Shown here: positions 55,514-64,000 of the stretch, piece by piece
Numbering within the stretch: the first letter of the stretch is position 1
How the letters are laid out: every line of letters starts with the position of its first letter
Assembly (NCBI GenBank): GCA_017792365.1
Contig: CP051229.1
Coordinates: 744,001 to 808,000 of the forward strand
Reading direction: 5' to 3'
Origin: Hyphomonas sp.
GTDB lineage: Bacteria; Pseudomonadota; Alphaproteobacteria; Caulobacterales; Hyphomonadaceae
DNA length: 64,000 nt
Program-made: the position numbers and the translations under genes
Notes under the pieces: model-generated
Database searches by the model: none
What the model was told of the DNA's origin: nothing
Seen by the model: only the letters and a program-made list of their open reading frames with translations

Positions 55514-57142
55514 TTACCTGATGCGCGGCAGGTCGTTGTACTGGTGGAACGGCGGCGGCGAGCTAAGCGTCCACTCCAGCGTCGTTGCGCCCTCGCCCCA
55601 CGGATTGGCCTCCGCCTTACGATGACGAACCATCGATTCGATGATGCCGATCAGGAAGATGCCCGTACCCACGGCCACAATGTAATACCCGTATGTCGAC
55701 CACTGGTGCCAGTACTCGAAGGCGGGCGTGTAATCGACGTAGCGACGCGGCATCCCCTGCAGACCAAGGAAGTGTTGCGGGAAGAAGATCACGTTGGAGC
55801 CAATGAACGTCAGCCAGAAGTGCGCGCCGGCAATCATGCCGTTGTACTTCACGCCGAACATCTTCTCGTACCAGTAGTACCAGCCGGCAAAGAGCGTGAA
55901 CACCGCACCCAGCGACAGCACATAGTGGAAGTGGGCCACGACGTAATAGGTGTCGTGCAGCGAGTAATCGACGCCTGCATTCGCGAGCACCACGCCCGTG
56001 ACGCCGCCGACGGTGAACAGGAAGATGAATCCGATCGCCCACAACATCGGAACCGTGAAATCGATCGATCCGCCCCACATCGTTGCGATCCAGGAGAAGA
56101 TCTTCACCCCGGTCGGGACAGCGATCACCATCGTTGCGGCCACGAAGTAGGCCTTGAGCTCAACGCCCATGCCCACCGTGTACATGTGGTGCGCCCAGAC
56201 GATAAAGCCGATGAACCCGATCGCAACCATAGCGTAGGCCATCGCGAGGTAGCCGAAAACCGGCTTGCGAGAGAACGTCGAAACGATCTGCGAGATGATG
56301 CCGAAGCCCGGCAGGATCATGATGTAGACTTCGGGGTGCCCGAAGAACCAGAACAGGTGCTGGAACATGATCGGGTCGCCGCCGCCGGCGGGCACGAAGA
56401 ACTTCGAGCCGAAATTCCGGTCGGTAAGCAGCATGGTCAGCGCACCGGCGAGAACCGGCAGAGCGAGCACGAGCAGGAAGGCCGTGATCAGCACCGACCA
56501 CGCGAACAGCGGCATCTTGTGCAGGGTCATGCCCGGCGCGCGCATGTTCAGGATCGTCACGATGAAGTTGATCGCGCCAAGGATCGAGGAGATGCCCGCG
56601 ACGTGCAACGAGAAGATCACCAGATCCATCGCAACGCCGCCATGACCGACCGTTCCGGAAAGCGGCGGATAAAGAACCCAACCGCCCCCGAAGCCCGTCG
56701 CATCGCCCGTGGCCTGCGCAGGCACGAACATCGAGAGCATCAGAAGCGCGAAGGACGCAGGCAGCAGCCAGAACGAGATGTTGTTCATGCGCGGCATCGC
56801 CATATCCGGCGCGCCGATCATCAGCGGCACGAACCAGTTGCCGAAGCCGCCGATCAGGGCCGGCATCACCATGAAGAAGATCATGATCAGGCCGTGCATC
56901 GTGGTGATAACGTTGTACTGCTGTCCGTCTTCAAAAACCTGGAAGCCGGTCTCGAACAGCTCAGCGCGCATCAAGCCCGAAAAGGCGAAGCCAATTAGAC
57001 CCGCGAACAGCGCGAACACGAGGTAGAGCGTGCCGATGTCCTTGTGGTTGGTTGAGAACAACCAACGCGACAAGCTGTAAAGGCTCGGCGAGTGATCGTC
57101 GTGGTGACCGCCGTGTGCAGCAGTTGCGCTATCGGACGACAT
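55514..57142 (-). CDS. ctaD: cytochrome c oxidase subunit I
   Basis: This is the catalytic subunit of the aa3-type heme-copper oxidase, 542 aa with 12 membrane segments. The CuB/Tyr region is [15 protein letters not shown], the D-channel and K-channel segments are recognisable, and the heme ligands lie in [13 protein letters not shown] and [12 protein letters not shown]. The N terminus is His-rich ([10 protein letters not shown]). It follows ctaC after 21 bases. Confidence 0.97.
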   Translation of the reverse strand: MSSDSATAAHGGHHDDHSPSLYSLSRWLFSTNHKDIGTLYLVFALFAGLIGFAFSGLMRAELFETGFQVFEDGQQYNVITTMHGLIMIFFMVMPALIGGFGNWFVPLMIGAPDMAMPRMNNISFWLLPASFALLMLSMFVPAQATGDATGFGGGWVLYPPLSGTVGHGGVAMDLVIFSLHVAGISSILGAINFIVTILNMRAPGMTLHKMPLFAWSVLITAFLLVLALPVLAGALTMLLTDRNFGSKFFVPAGGGDPIMFQHLFWFFGHPEVYIMILPGFGIISQIVSTFSRKPVFGYLAMAYAMVAIGFIGFIVWAHHMYTVGMGVELKAYFVAATMVIAVPTGVKIFSWIATMWGGSIDFTVPMLWAIGFIFLFTVGGVTGVVLANAGVDYSLHDTYYVVAHFHYVLSLGAVFTLFAGWYYWYEKMFGVKYNGMIAGAHFWLTFIGSNVIFFPQHFLGLQGMPRRYVDYTPAFEYWHQWSTYGYYIVAVGTGIFLIGIIESMVRHRKAEANPWGEGATTLEWTLSSPPPFHQYNDLPRIR

Positions 57143-57163
57143 TTTATGCCTCTCCTTACCGGC

Positions 57164-58021
57164 CTATTCCGCCGAAGCGACCTGGGCGGCGAGCGGCTGC
57201 ACAGTTTGCAGATACTCGTTGCCCGCAGCAGTCGATTCGGAAACTCGTTCCAACCAGGTCTCGTATTGATCTTGCGGCAGCACCCGAACCTCGATCGGCA
57301 TGAAGGCGTGATTGATGCCGCACAGCTCCGAACACTGCCCGTAGAAGACGCCCGGCTCATCAACCTTGAACCAGATCTGGTTCAAGCGCCCGGGTACCGC
57401 ATCGACCTTCACGGCGAACGCCGGAATGGTCCACGCGTGGATCACGTCAGACGCCGTCACAGAAAGACGGATGTACTTCCCAGCCGGCACCACCATCGGA
57501 TTGTTCACCGAAAGCTTCGCCACCTGACCCGGCTGCAGCTCAGCGTCCTGGATCATGTTGGAGTCGAAGTAGATCTCATCGTCACCAGAACCGTAGATGT
57601 AGCTCCAGTACCACTGCCGCCCGTAGGTTTTGACATCGACGATCTCGGACTCGGCGACATTCGGAATTTCCTCCTGCTTGAACAGCAGCGGGAAAGACCT
57701 GAACGCAATCACTGCGAGGATCAGCACCGGAATGACGGTCCAGGCGATCTCGATCGGCGTGTTGTGGCTGAAGGTCTTGGGAACCGGATTGGCCCGGCGA
57801 TTATAGCGGACCATCACCCAGATCAGCAGGACGGTCACGAAGAGCGTGATGAAGCCAATGATCCACAACAGCAGATTGTGGAAGTCATGAACCTCTTGCG
57901 CGAGTTCGGTCGCAGGCGGCTGGAAGCCCAACCCGCCCTCTACCGGCACAGCGGCGTAGGCACTGGCGAGCGATGAGATGATCGCTGACAAACCAACTAG
58001 CTTGAAGATTTTCGAACCCAT
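57164..58021 (-). CDS. ctaC: cytochrome c oxidase subunit II
   Basis: Subunit II takes electrons from cytochrome c at the binuclear CuA centre. It is 285 aa from the ATG at 58021; an in-frame ATG four codons upstream is possible. It has a signal peptide (about 1-24), two membrane segments (about 45-68 and 85-105) and a cupredoxin domain. All CuA ligands are present in CSELCGINHAFMPI. It starts the oxidase operon, divergent from the TPR gene, with the promoter in the 132-base gap. Confidence 0.96.
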   Translation of the reverse strand: MGSKIFKLVGLSAIISSLASAYAAVPVEGGLGFQPPATELAQEVHDFHNLLLWIIGFITLFVTVLLIWVMVRYNRRANPVPKTFSHNTPIEIAWTVIPVLILAVIAFRSFPLLFKQEEIPNVAESEIVDVKTYGRQWYWSYIYGSGDDEIYFDSNMIQDAELQPGQVAKLSVNNPMVVPAGKYIRLSVTASDVIHAWTIPAFAVKVDAVPGRLNQIWFKVDEPGVFYGQCSELCGINHAFMPIEVRVLPQDQYETWLERVSESTAAGNEYLQTVQPLAAQVASAE

Positions 58022-58153
58022 GATTCTAGGCATCCCTGTCGGGCGGGTGATTTGCGGGCTTTAGCGTGTTATCTTTGACTCTACTACCGTTCTGGTCTCG
58101 CCAGTCCCGAGCATAGTGTCGCAGGGATCACGCGGCCAAGGGAGTGTTGAACC

Positions 58154-58720
58154 ATGAAACTATTAGCAATTTCTACCCTCATCGGCCTTTCGCTTGTGGG
58201 TATGCCAGCAGCGGCGACAGGCGCCATTACGGTCTTCGGCGGCGGTATGGCGCGCGAGTGTTACCTCGGCGTTGAGTCGAAGCGAGCGACCTACGAGACA
58301 ATGGAGATCTGCGACCTCGCCCTGTTGCAGGAGCGATTGACGACCCGCGACCGCGCGGCGACCTACGTCAACCGTGGGATCCTGCACATGCGGCTTGGCC
58401 ATCTCGAAAGAGCGCTGAGCGACTATGACACTGGCGCCCGGCTCGCGCCCGGATTGCCGGGCGCGCAGATCAACCGCGGCGCGGCGCTCTATAACCTCGG
58501 CCGTTACCCCGAGGCCATGGAAGCCCTCAACGCTGGCCTCACGACCGATGACCCGGACATCAAGGCGGTCGGTTTCTACAATCGCGGACTGACAGCTGAG
58601 AAGCTCGGGAACATCCAGGGCGCCTACGAAGACTTCAAGGCCGCGTTGGACCTCGATCCGATGTTCGAACTGGCTGAGCGCCAGCTCGAACGCTTCGAAG
58701 TCGTGGCTGTCAGCGACTAG
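58154..58720 (+). CDS. exported TPR-repeat protein
   Basis: This is a 188-aa protein with a signal peptide (cleavage near AAATGA) and about three tetratricopeptide repeats from residue 75 to 180, for example YVNRGILHMRLGHLERALSDY and FYNRGLTAEKLGNIQGAYEDF. It should be periplasmic and mediate protein contacts. Its partner is unknown. It is divergent from ctaC, and 83 bases separate it from tldD. Confidence 0.82.
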   Translation: MKLLAISTLIGLSLVGMPAAATGAITVFGGGMARECYLGVESKRATYETMEICDLALLQERLTTRDRAATYVNRGILHMRLGHLERALSDYDTGARLAPGLPGAQINRGAALYNLGRYPEAMEALNAGLTTDDPDIKAVGFYNRGLTAEKLGNIQGAYEDFKAALDLDPMFELAERQLERFEVVAVSD

Positions 58721-58803
58721 GCGCCGACAAGTCGTCCCACTACCTATGAGAGCACGTACGTCACAGGACAGATGCAGGCCAATGGGCGCGCGCGGAGGAA
58801 ATA

Positions 58804-60219
58804 TTGCAGGATTCCAGCATTCTTGAGCAGCAGGGCGTTTCCGCATCAGAGGCGACGCGGGTGCTGGAAGAGGCGCTCAAGGGCGCCGACGACGGCGAAC
58901 TCTATCTGGAATCTGTCCGCTCGGAGAGTTTCGGTTTTGACGATGGGCGTCTGAAGACCGCCGCCTACGACAGCGGTCAGGGTTTCGGCCTCCGGGTCGT
59001 CTCTGGTGAAACCACCGGCTATTCGCACGCCAGCGAGATCTCCATGGCGGCCATCCGCCGGGCCGCAGAAACGGCGGCTCAGGCCAAGCGAGGCCGCAAC
59101 GCCGTTCTCTCCCCTCCCCCTGCACTGACAAACCGCCGCCTCTACGATCCGATCGACCCCACAAGTTCGCCCGACTTCTCCGTGAAGGCCGGCCTGATGG
59201 GCGAGATCGACGCCTGGTGCCGGGCGGCTGACCCAAGGGTCGTTCAGGTCTCCGTTTCGCTTTCGGGCTCCACCACCGAGGTGGAAATCGTCCGCGCCGG
59301 TGGAGCTAGGCTTACGGAGGTCCGCCCGCTGGTGCGCCTCAACATCTCTGTCACCATGGAAAAGGATGGCCGACGCGAGACCGGCTCCGCCGGCATGGGC
59401 GGCCGCACCTCCTATGAGGAATGGATCGGTTCTGACCGTTGGCAGGACTTGGCCCGGCGGGCGATGCACAAAGCCGAGGTAAACTTGGATTCGATCCCGG
59501 CCCCGGCTGGCGAGATGCAGGTGGCGCTTGGGCCGGGCTGGCCTGCAGTCCTGCTGCATGAGGCCGTGGGTCATGGTCTGGAAGGCGACTTCAACCGCAA
59601 GGGCTCTTCCATCTATGCCGGCAAGATCGGCCAGCAGGTCGCCGCCAAAGGCGTTACCGTAATCGATGACGGGACGATCAACGATCGGCGCGGCTCCCTG
59701 TCGTTCGACGATGAAGGCACGCCTACCCAGAAAAACGTCCTGATCGAGGATGGCATCCTCGTCGGCTACATGCAGGACCGCATGAACGCCCGCTTGATGG
59801 GCGTCGAACCGAGCGGCAACGGCCGGCGGGAAAGCTACGGCCACGCACCCATGCCGCGGATGACAAACACGATGATGCTGGGCGGCGATGCGGACCCGGA
59901 AGAGATCGTCCGCTCAATCGATAGAGGGATCTGGGCGGTCGACTTCGGCGGCGGCCAGGTCGACATCACCAACGGCCAGTTCGTGTTCCAGTGCACGGAG
60001 GCCTACCTCGTCGAGAACGGCAAGGTTGGGCCGCCCGTGAAGAACGCCACGCTGATCGGCCACGGCCCGACCGTGCTGAACAAGGTGTCGATGATCGGCA
60101 ACGACTTCGCGATGGACGACGGCGTGGGTACGTGCGGGAAAGCCGGACAATCGGTGCCCGTAGGCGTCGGCCAACCATCCCTGAAGATCGACGCCATCAC
60201 GGTCGGCGGCGCCGGCTGA
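58804..60219 (+). CDS. tldD: metalloprotease TldD
   Basis: TldD forms a heterodimeric protease with TldE/PmbA that degrades unfolded peptides and matures some peptides (microcin B17, CcdA). The 471 aa carry the HExxxH zinc motif as HEAVGHGLEGDF near residue 251. The start is a TTG at 58804, chosen because of a GGAGG ribosome site five to six bases upstream; there is no suitable ATG. The tldE partner is not in this window. Confidence 0.95.
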   Translation: MQDSSILEQQGVSASEATRVLEEALKGADDGELYLESVRSESFGFDDGRLKTAAYDSGQGFGLRVVSGETTGYSHASEISMAAIRRAAETAAQAKRGRNAVLSPPPALTNRRLYDPIDPTSSPDFSVKAGLMGEIDAWCRAADPRVVQVSVSLSGSTTEVEIVRAGGARLTEVRPLVRLNISVTMEKDGRRETGSAGMGGRTSYEEWIGSDRWQDLARRAMHKAEVNLDSIPAPAGEMQVALGPGWPAVLLHEAVGHGLEGDFNRKGSSIYAGKIGQQVAAKGVTVIDDGTINDRRGSLSFDDEGTPTQKNVLIEDGILVGYMQDRMNARLMGVEPSGNGRRESYGHAPMPRMTNTMMLGGDADPEEIVRSIDRGIWAVDFGGGQVDITNGQFVFQCTEAYLVENGKVGPPVKNATLIGHGPTVLNKVSMIGNDFAMDDGVGTCGKAGQSVPVGVGQPSLKIDAITVGGAG

Positions 60220-60273
60220 CCACAGGTCGGCCGTCACGCCCTGCCACACATGAATACCAGCACCGGCTACCGA

Positions 60274-62075
60274 CTACGTCGTGCTCCGGTCCATCGTCGC
60301 GCCAGCCGCGTCGACTTCCGCGCGCCGCTCCTTGACCCCGGATCCGTCAGACCCGTGCGTCAGCTTCCGCAGCCATGGGCTCGCGACAAGCAGAACCACG
60401 CCAAGCGCAACGGCGGCAGTGCCCAGCTGGGCGTAGACCGCGCTATAGGCGTCCATGCTCTCCTGCGCCGGCGCGCCCTCAGGAACCTGGGTCGCCCGCG
60501 CAACCTGCGCCGCGATGACGTTCGCGTATGACGACGCGAGGAACCAGAACCCCATCATGAACCCGACGATGGACTTCACCGACAGCTTCGTCACAGCAGA
60601 CAACCCGACCGGGCTGAGGAAAACCTCGCCCGTCGTGTGCAGGAGGTACATCAGGATGATGAAGATCACGCTGATCTTGATGGTGCCGTCCACACCTTCC
60701 GAGGCCCCAGCAATCCCGATGTTCAGGACATAGAACCCCGCGCCGATCTGGATCATCGCGAGGCCGAACTTGATGAACGCGTTCGGCTCCTTCCCGCGCT
60801 TGCCGAGTGCGGTCCAGAGCGCAGCGACGATCGGCGCAAAGATGATGATGAAGAGCGGATTGGCGGATTGCAGCACCGGCGCCGGGAATTCCCAGCCGCC
60901 GATTTCATTGGTGACGTGCGAAGCCGCAAACAGGTTGAGCGAGCTGGGGCCCTGGTCAAACAGCGCCCAGAACAAGACCGACGACACGATCAGAATCATT
61001 AGCCCGATCATCTTGTCGCGCGCGTCAGGCTCCAGCCGTGTGAGCATGTAAAATACGATGCCCGTCGTCACGATGGCGAACACCCCGTGCATCGCCAGCG
61101 ACATGATCCCGGCAATCTGCAGGAGGCCGAACGAAACGATCACAAACAGAAGGCCGGATCCATAAACCAGCCACTCGCGGTTCAGCCCCATGAAAACCGG
61201 CGTCTTCAGGTCGACCCCGGCGGGCGGATCAGCGCGGCCCTCCAGCCACCCCTGCCCCATCACGAACACCACAAGCCCGGCAAGCATCCCGACAGCCGCA
61301 AGCCCGAAACCGGCCCACCAGCCAGCGTCGCTGCGGCGATTGCGCATAGGATCCCGGCGAGGAACGACCCAAGATTGATGCCCATGTAATAGATGGTGAA
61401 GCCCGCATCCCGCCGACGATCGCCTTCATCGTAAAGCGCACCCACGCAGGTTGAGATGTTCGGCTTCAGGAACCCGACGCCAGCCACAATGAACGCCAGG
61501 GCAAGAAACAGGATCATGCTGTACAGCGGACTTTGCACACGCTCGATCGTGCCGGTGGCGGTGACAGTCTGCCCGTTCAGCTCATAGGAGATGGTCCGCG
61601 TGGTAGAGCCAATCTCGGGCTGCTCGAATGTCAGGACAGGCGTCTCGACACCATCGACGATAATGTTGCGCCGTTCGGACTCGTCGTACTCCATACGGGT
61701 CAGCTCGTACGACACACCGTCGATCGCGATCGCCTCTGAAGCCTTCGGCCCGTGAAAGCCCATCAGCGCATGGCCAATGACGAGCAGGATGGCGCCGAAT
61801 GTCACCGCTTTCCTGAACCCGATATACTTGTCCGCCAGATACCCGCCGAGCAGCGGGCCAAGATAAACAAGCGCGACGTAGGCGCCGTAGAGCGTCAGCG
61901 AGAAATCGCTTTCGAACAGGAAGTGCCAGGTGAGGTACAGGATCAGCAGGCCGCGCATCCCGTAATACGAGAAGCGCTCCCACATCTCCGCAAAGAAGAG
62001 GATTACAAGACCCCGGGGATGCCCAAGAAAGGTCTTGCCCGTACCGGACGGCGCAGCCGTGTTGCTCGTTTCCAA
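60274..62075 (-). pseudogene. POT-family proton-dependent oligopeptide transporter, single-base frameshift
   Basis: The 5' part has the POT hallmark EMWERFSYYGMRG and the ILFFAE segment. Its frame fails at about 61327, after AIAAAT, and the remaining frame continues AGWWAGFGLAAVGM to a stop at 60274. One added G there (ACGGCTGG for ACGCTGG) gives a continuous frame of about 600 codons and about 14 membrane segments. A hydrophilic insertion of about 75 residues (61529-61757) splits the N-terminal bundle after the third helix. The start is uncertain: TTG 62075 has a GGGAGAG site, and a GTG at 62099 is in frame. Confidence 0.86.
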
Positions 62076-62188
62076 GTCAGCTCTCCCACGACGCGCCACA
62101 CTGGCCTGTCAGCCGGCACTTCACACGGGGAGGCAGAAAATGTCAAAAACTCAATGCGTCACCAGCAAACCAGCCCAAAAGACAAGGG

Positions 62189-63577
62189 TCATGCGGCCGA
62201 TGAGAACCGCAGATGCTGGAAAATTGGGGCCAGGTCACCGTTCCACTCGCTATGGTACCGCTCGAGCAGGTTTTGAGCCTGATTTCGACCGGTTTCAGCA
62301 ATCTGCTCCAGAACGGGAAGGAAGATCGTTTCGTTATCCCCGCTGGCGTTCAGCTTGTTGCGCCGCTTCAACCCGCGCCGCGAAATCGAGAGCAGATCAC
62401 GCGCCACGTCCAGCGCCGAGCGGCCGGCAATCGGCGCAGCAAACCCCATAGCCGGGACACTGCGCCTCAGCGATTCGCGTTCCGCGGCGCTCCACCCCTT
62501 CACCATCTGCCACGCCTCGTCCTGCGCAACGGAATCGTACAGCAGGCCTGCCCAGAGCGCGGATAGTGCGCAAAGCGTTGGTTTTGGGCCCGCATCTGCG
62601 CCCCGCATCTCAAGGAAAGTCTTCAGCCGCACTTCGGGGAAAATGGTGGACAGGTGATCATTGAAGTCATCGATCGTCGGGCGTTCTCCCGGCAACGCCG
62701 GAAGCTCACCAGCCATGAACGCCCGGAAGGATTGCCCAGCGCAGTCCAGATACTTGCCGCCACGCCGAACGAAATACATCGGCACATCGACGGCGTAGTC
62801 GACATATCGCTCGAAACCAAAGCCGTCCTCGAATGCGAACGGCAGCATGCCCGTCCGGTCGGGGTCGGTATCCGTCCAGATATGCGAACGATACGACTGG
62901 TATCCGTTGGTGCGCCCTTCGGTGAACGGGGAGTTCGCAAACAGTGCGGTCACGATCGGCTGCAAGGCCAGCGAAACGCGCAGCTTGGCCACCATGTCGG
63001 CCTCAGAGGAGAAATCGAGATTGCTCTGCACCGTACAGGTGCGGAACATCATCTCCCGCCCCAGCCTACCGACCTGCTGCATGTATCTCGACATGATGCC
63101 ATAGCGGGCCTTCGGCATCAGTGGCGTATCCGCCATCGACCAGACCGGCGATGACCCGGCAGCGAGAAACTCGATACCAAGGCGCCGCGCCACGTCTTCG
63201 GTTTCCCGAAGATGGCGCTCAATCTCTGCGCAAGTCTGGTGAATGGTCTCCAGCGGCGCCCCTGAAAGCTCGAACTGTCCTCCGGGCTCCAGCGAAATGC
63301 TCGCCCCGTCCCGCTTGAGGCCGATGATCGCGCCGCCTTCCATGATAGGCGCCCAGTCAAACCGCTCGCCGATTGTCTCAAGCAGGCTCCGGATCGAGGC
63401 CGCACCCTCGTAGGGCACGGGCTGTAATGAATCGGCCAGAAACCCGAATTTCTCGTGCTCGGTCCCGATCCGCCATTCATCAGGGGGCGTGCTTCCGGCC
63501 TCAAGGCTGGCGGCGAGTTCGGCTATTGAGGAGACGCGCTGGGCCGACTCGTCGATATCGCTTGTTGGAGTGCTCAT
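62189..63577 (-). CDS. gshA: glutamate-cysteine ligase (alphaproteobacterial/plant type)
   Basis: This enzyme makes gamma-glutamylcysteine, the first step of glutathione synthesis. The 462 aa are normal for the GCS2 class found in alphaproteobacteria and plants. Family segments are WRIGTEHEKFGF near residue 37, GGQFELSGAPLETIHQTC near residue 97 and MQQVGRLGREMMFRTCTVQ near residue 165. The ATG is MSTPTSD. It lies 81 bases upstream of the end-of-window rsmE, its usual neighbour, but rsmE is upstream of gshA in transcription order. Confidence 0.94.
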   Translation of the reverse strand: MSTPTSDIDESAQRVSSIAELAASLEAGSTPPDEWRIGTEHEKFGFLADSLQPVPYEGAASIRSLLETIGERFDWAPIMEGGAIIGLKRDGASISLEPGGQFELSGAPLETIHQTCAEIERHLRETEDVARRLGIEFLAAGSSPVWSMADTPLMPKARYGIMSRYMQQVGRLGREMMFRTCTVQSNLDFSSEADMVAKLRVSLALQPIVTALFANSPFTEGRTNGYQSYRSHIWTDTDPDRTGMLPFAFEDGFGFERYVDYAVDVPMYFVRRGGKYLDCAGQSFRAFMAGELPALPGERPTIDDFNDHLSTIFPEVRLKTFLEMRGADAGPKPTLCALSALWAGLLYDSVAQDEAWQMVKGWSAAERESLRRSVPAMGFAAPIAGRSALDVARDLLSISRRGLKRRNKLNASGDNETIFLPVLEQIAETGRNQAQNLLERYHSEWNGDLAPIFQHLRFSSAA

Positions 63578-63658
63578 GGAGTGCCGCCCGCTATCCCGAT
63601 TTCACTTCCGGTTTCAGCGACATAGGTGGGCACGTCCGCTGGCGCCAGTCATGGGGGT

Positions 63659-64000
63659 TCAATTCTGTGGCGCCTTGGATGGCCAGTCCCCGGCAACGGC
63701 CTGCCAAACCGAAAGCGCCGCGATCACGGCCGTCTCCGCCCGCAACACCCGCGGCCCCAGGCTCACGGCCCGGATGAACGCGTTCTCTCGCAGCGCCGCC
63801 CTCTCTTCAGGCGCAAAGCCCCCCTCCGGCCCGATAAGGATCGCCGCAGGACCCGTACCTTCCCGCGCGACAACCGAGGCGATATCTGGCGCCCGGACAC
63901 CCCTGCCGCCCCAGGGGGCGTCGGGTTCATCGCCAGCCTCATCGCAGAAGAACAGGACCCGGCTAGCGTCCCAGCCCGCTAGGATGTTTTCCAGCGAAGC
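63659..64000 (-). CDS. rsmE: 16S rRNA m3U1498 methyltransferase RsmE, 3' part only
   Basis: RsmE methylates U1498 of 16S rRNA. Only the last 113 codons are in the window; the 5' part lies beyond base 64000. The C-terminal SPOUT-domain motifs are present: AILIGPEGGFAPEE, and VSLGPRVLRAETAVIAAL near the end. The stop TGA is at 63659-63661. It is transcribed toward gshA and probably shares an operon with it. Confidence 0.93.
   Translation of the reverse strand, partial: ASLENILAGWDASRVLFFCDEAGDEPDAPWGGRGVRAPDIASVVAREGTGPAAILIGPEGGFAPEERAALRENAFIRAVSLGPRVLRAETAVIAALSVWQAVAGDWPSKAPQN

Noticed and set aside
55544-56998. 484-codon open frame on the + strand antisense to ctaD
   Set aside because: It lies wholly opposite a strongly conserved oxidase gene. 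Its His/Arg/Asp-rich product has no domain and arises from GC-rich codon bias in the antisense frame.

Overview
The window is a GC-rich, gene-dense chromosomal segment from an alphaproteobacterium. The evidence is the lipoyl-domain-fused pdhB, fused ispDF, the dusB-ntrBC-ntrYX-hfq-hflX-mazG block, the infA-maf-RNase E/G-yacG-tRNA-Phe block and an aa3 oxidase cluster with ctaB and ctaG. I do not assign a genus. There is no phage, insertion sequence, integrase, plasmid or CRISPR signal; almost everything is core metabolism and housekeeping.

Layout. 1-6.1 kb: pyruvate dehydrogenase operon (pdhA, pdhB, an unknown membrane protein, pdhC, an unknown lipoprotein, lpd), tightly overlapped. 6.1-11 kb: an acyl-CoA/acyl-ACP synthetase, lipA (which makes the lipoyl cofactor used by the upstream complex), a RatA/Coq10-type protein, pncC and ispDF. 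11-20.9 kb: dusB, the two nitrogen two-component systems ntrBC and ntrYX, then hfq, hflX and mazG. 21-26.7 kb: leftward cluster rlpA, a D,D-carboxypeptidase, tmk, holB, tatD and an MBL hydrolase. 27-33.5 kb: tRNA-Ser, a HupE/UreJ-like protein, tRNA-Phe, yacG, an RNase E/G-like protein, maf, infA, a UPF0262 protein, hisD, murA, a 46-aa conserved-looking small gene and tRNA-Thr. 33.5-39.3 kb: mocA-like and xdhC-like genes diverging from an enoyl-CoA hydratase and two acyl-CoA synthetases. 39.3-45 kb: secF, an EF-hand protein, an OmpR-type two-component pair, an MHS-type transporter and tRNA-Lys. 45-52 kb: a lipoprotein, tgt, queA, gatB, an EAL protein and thrC. 52-58 kb: surf1 and the cytochrome c oxidase operon ctaC-ctaD-ctaB-small ORF-ctaG-ctaE. 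58-64 kb: a TPR protein, tldD, a POT peptide transporter, gshA and the 3' part of rsmE.

The most striking feature is damage to reading frames. ntrY is broken by a perfect 16-bp tandem duplication. hfq, the MHS transporter and the POT transporter are each broken by a single missing base. A 24-bp perfect tandem duplication sits in frame in an acyl-CoA synthetase. Each broken gene is restored to full length by undoing exactly that one change. These are either recent mutations (slippage, perhaps a mutator background) or assembly errors; only reads can decide. A second theme is that both NtrC and NtrX lack the GAFTGA loop needed to engage sigma-54. I found no convincing new multi-gene system; the best leads are the two unknown proteins embedded in the pdh operon and the small genes beside murA and ctaG.
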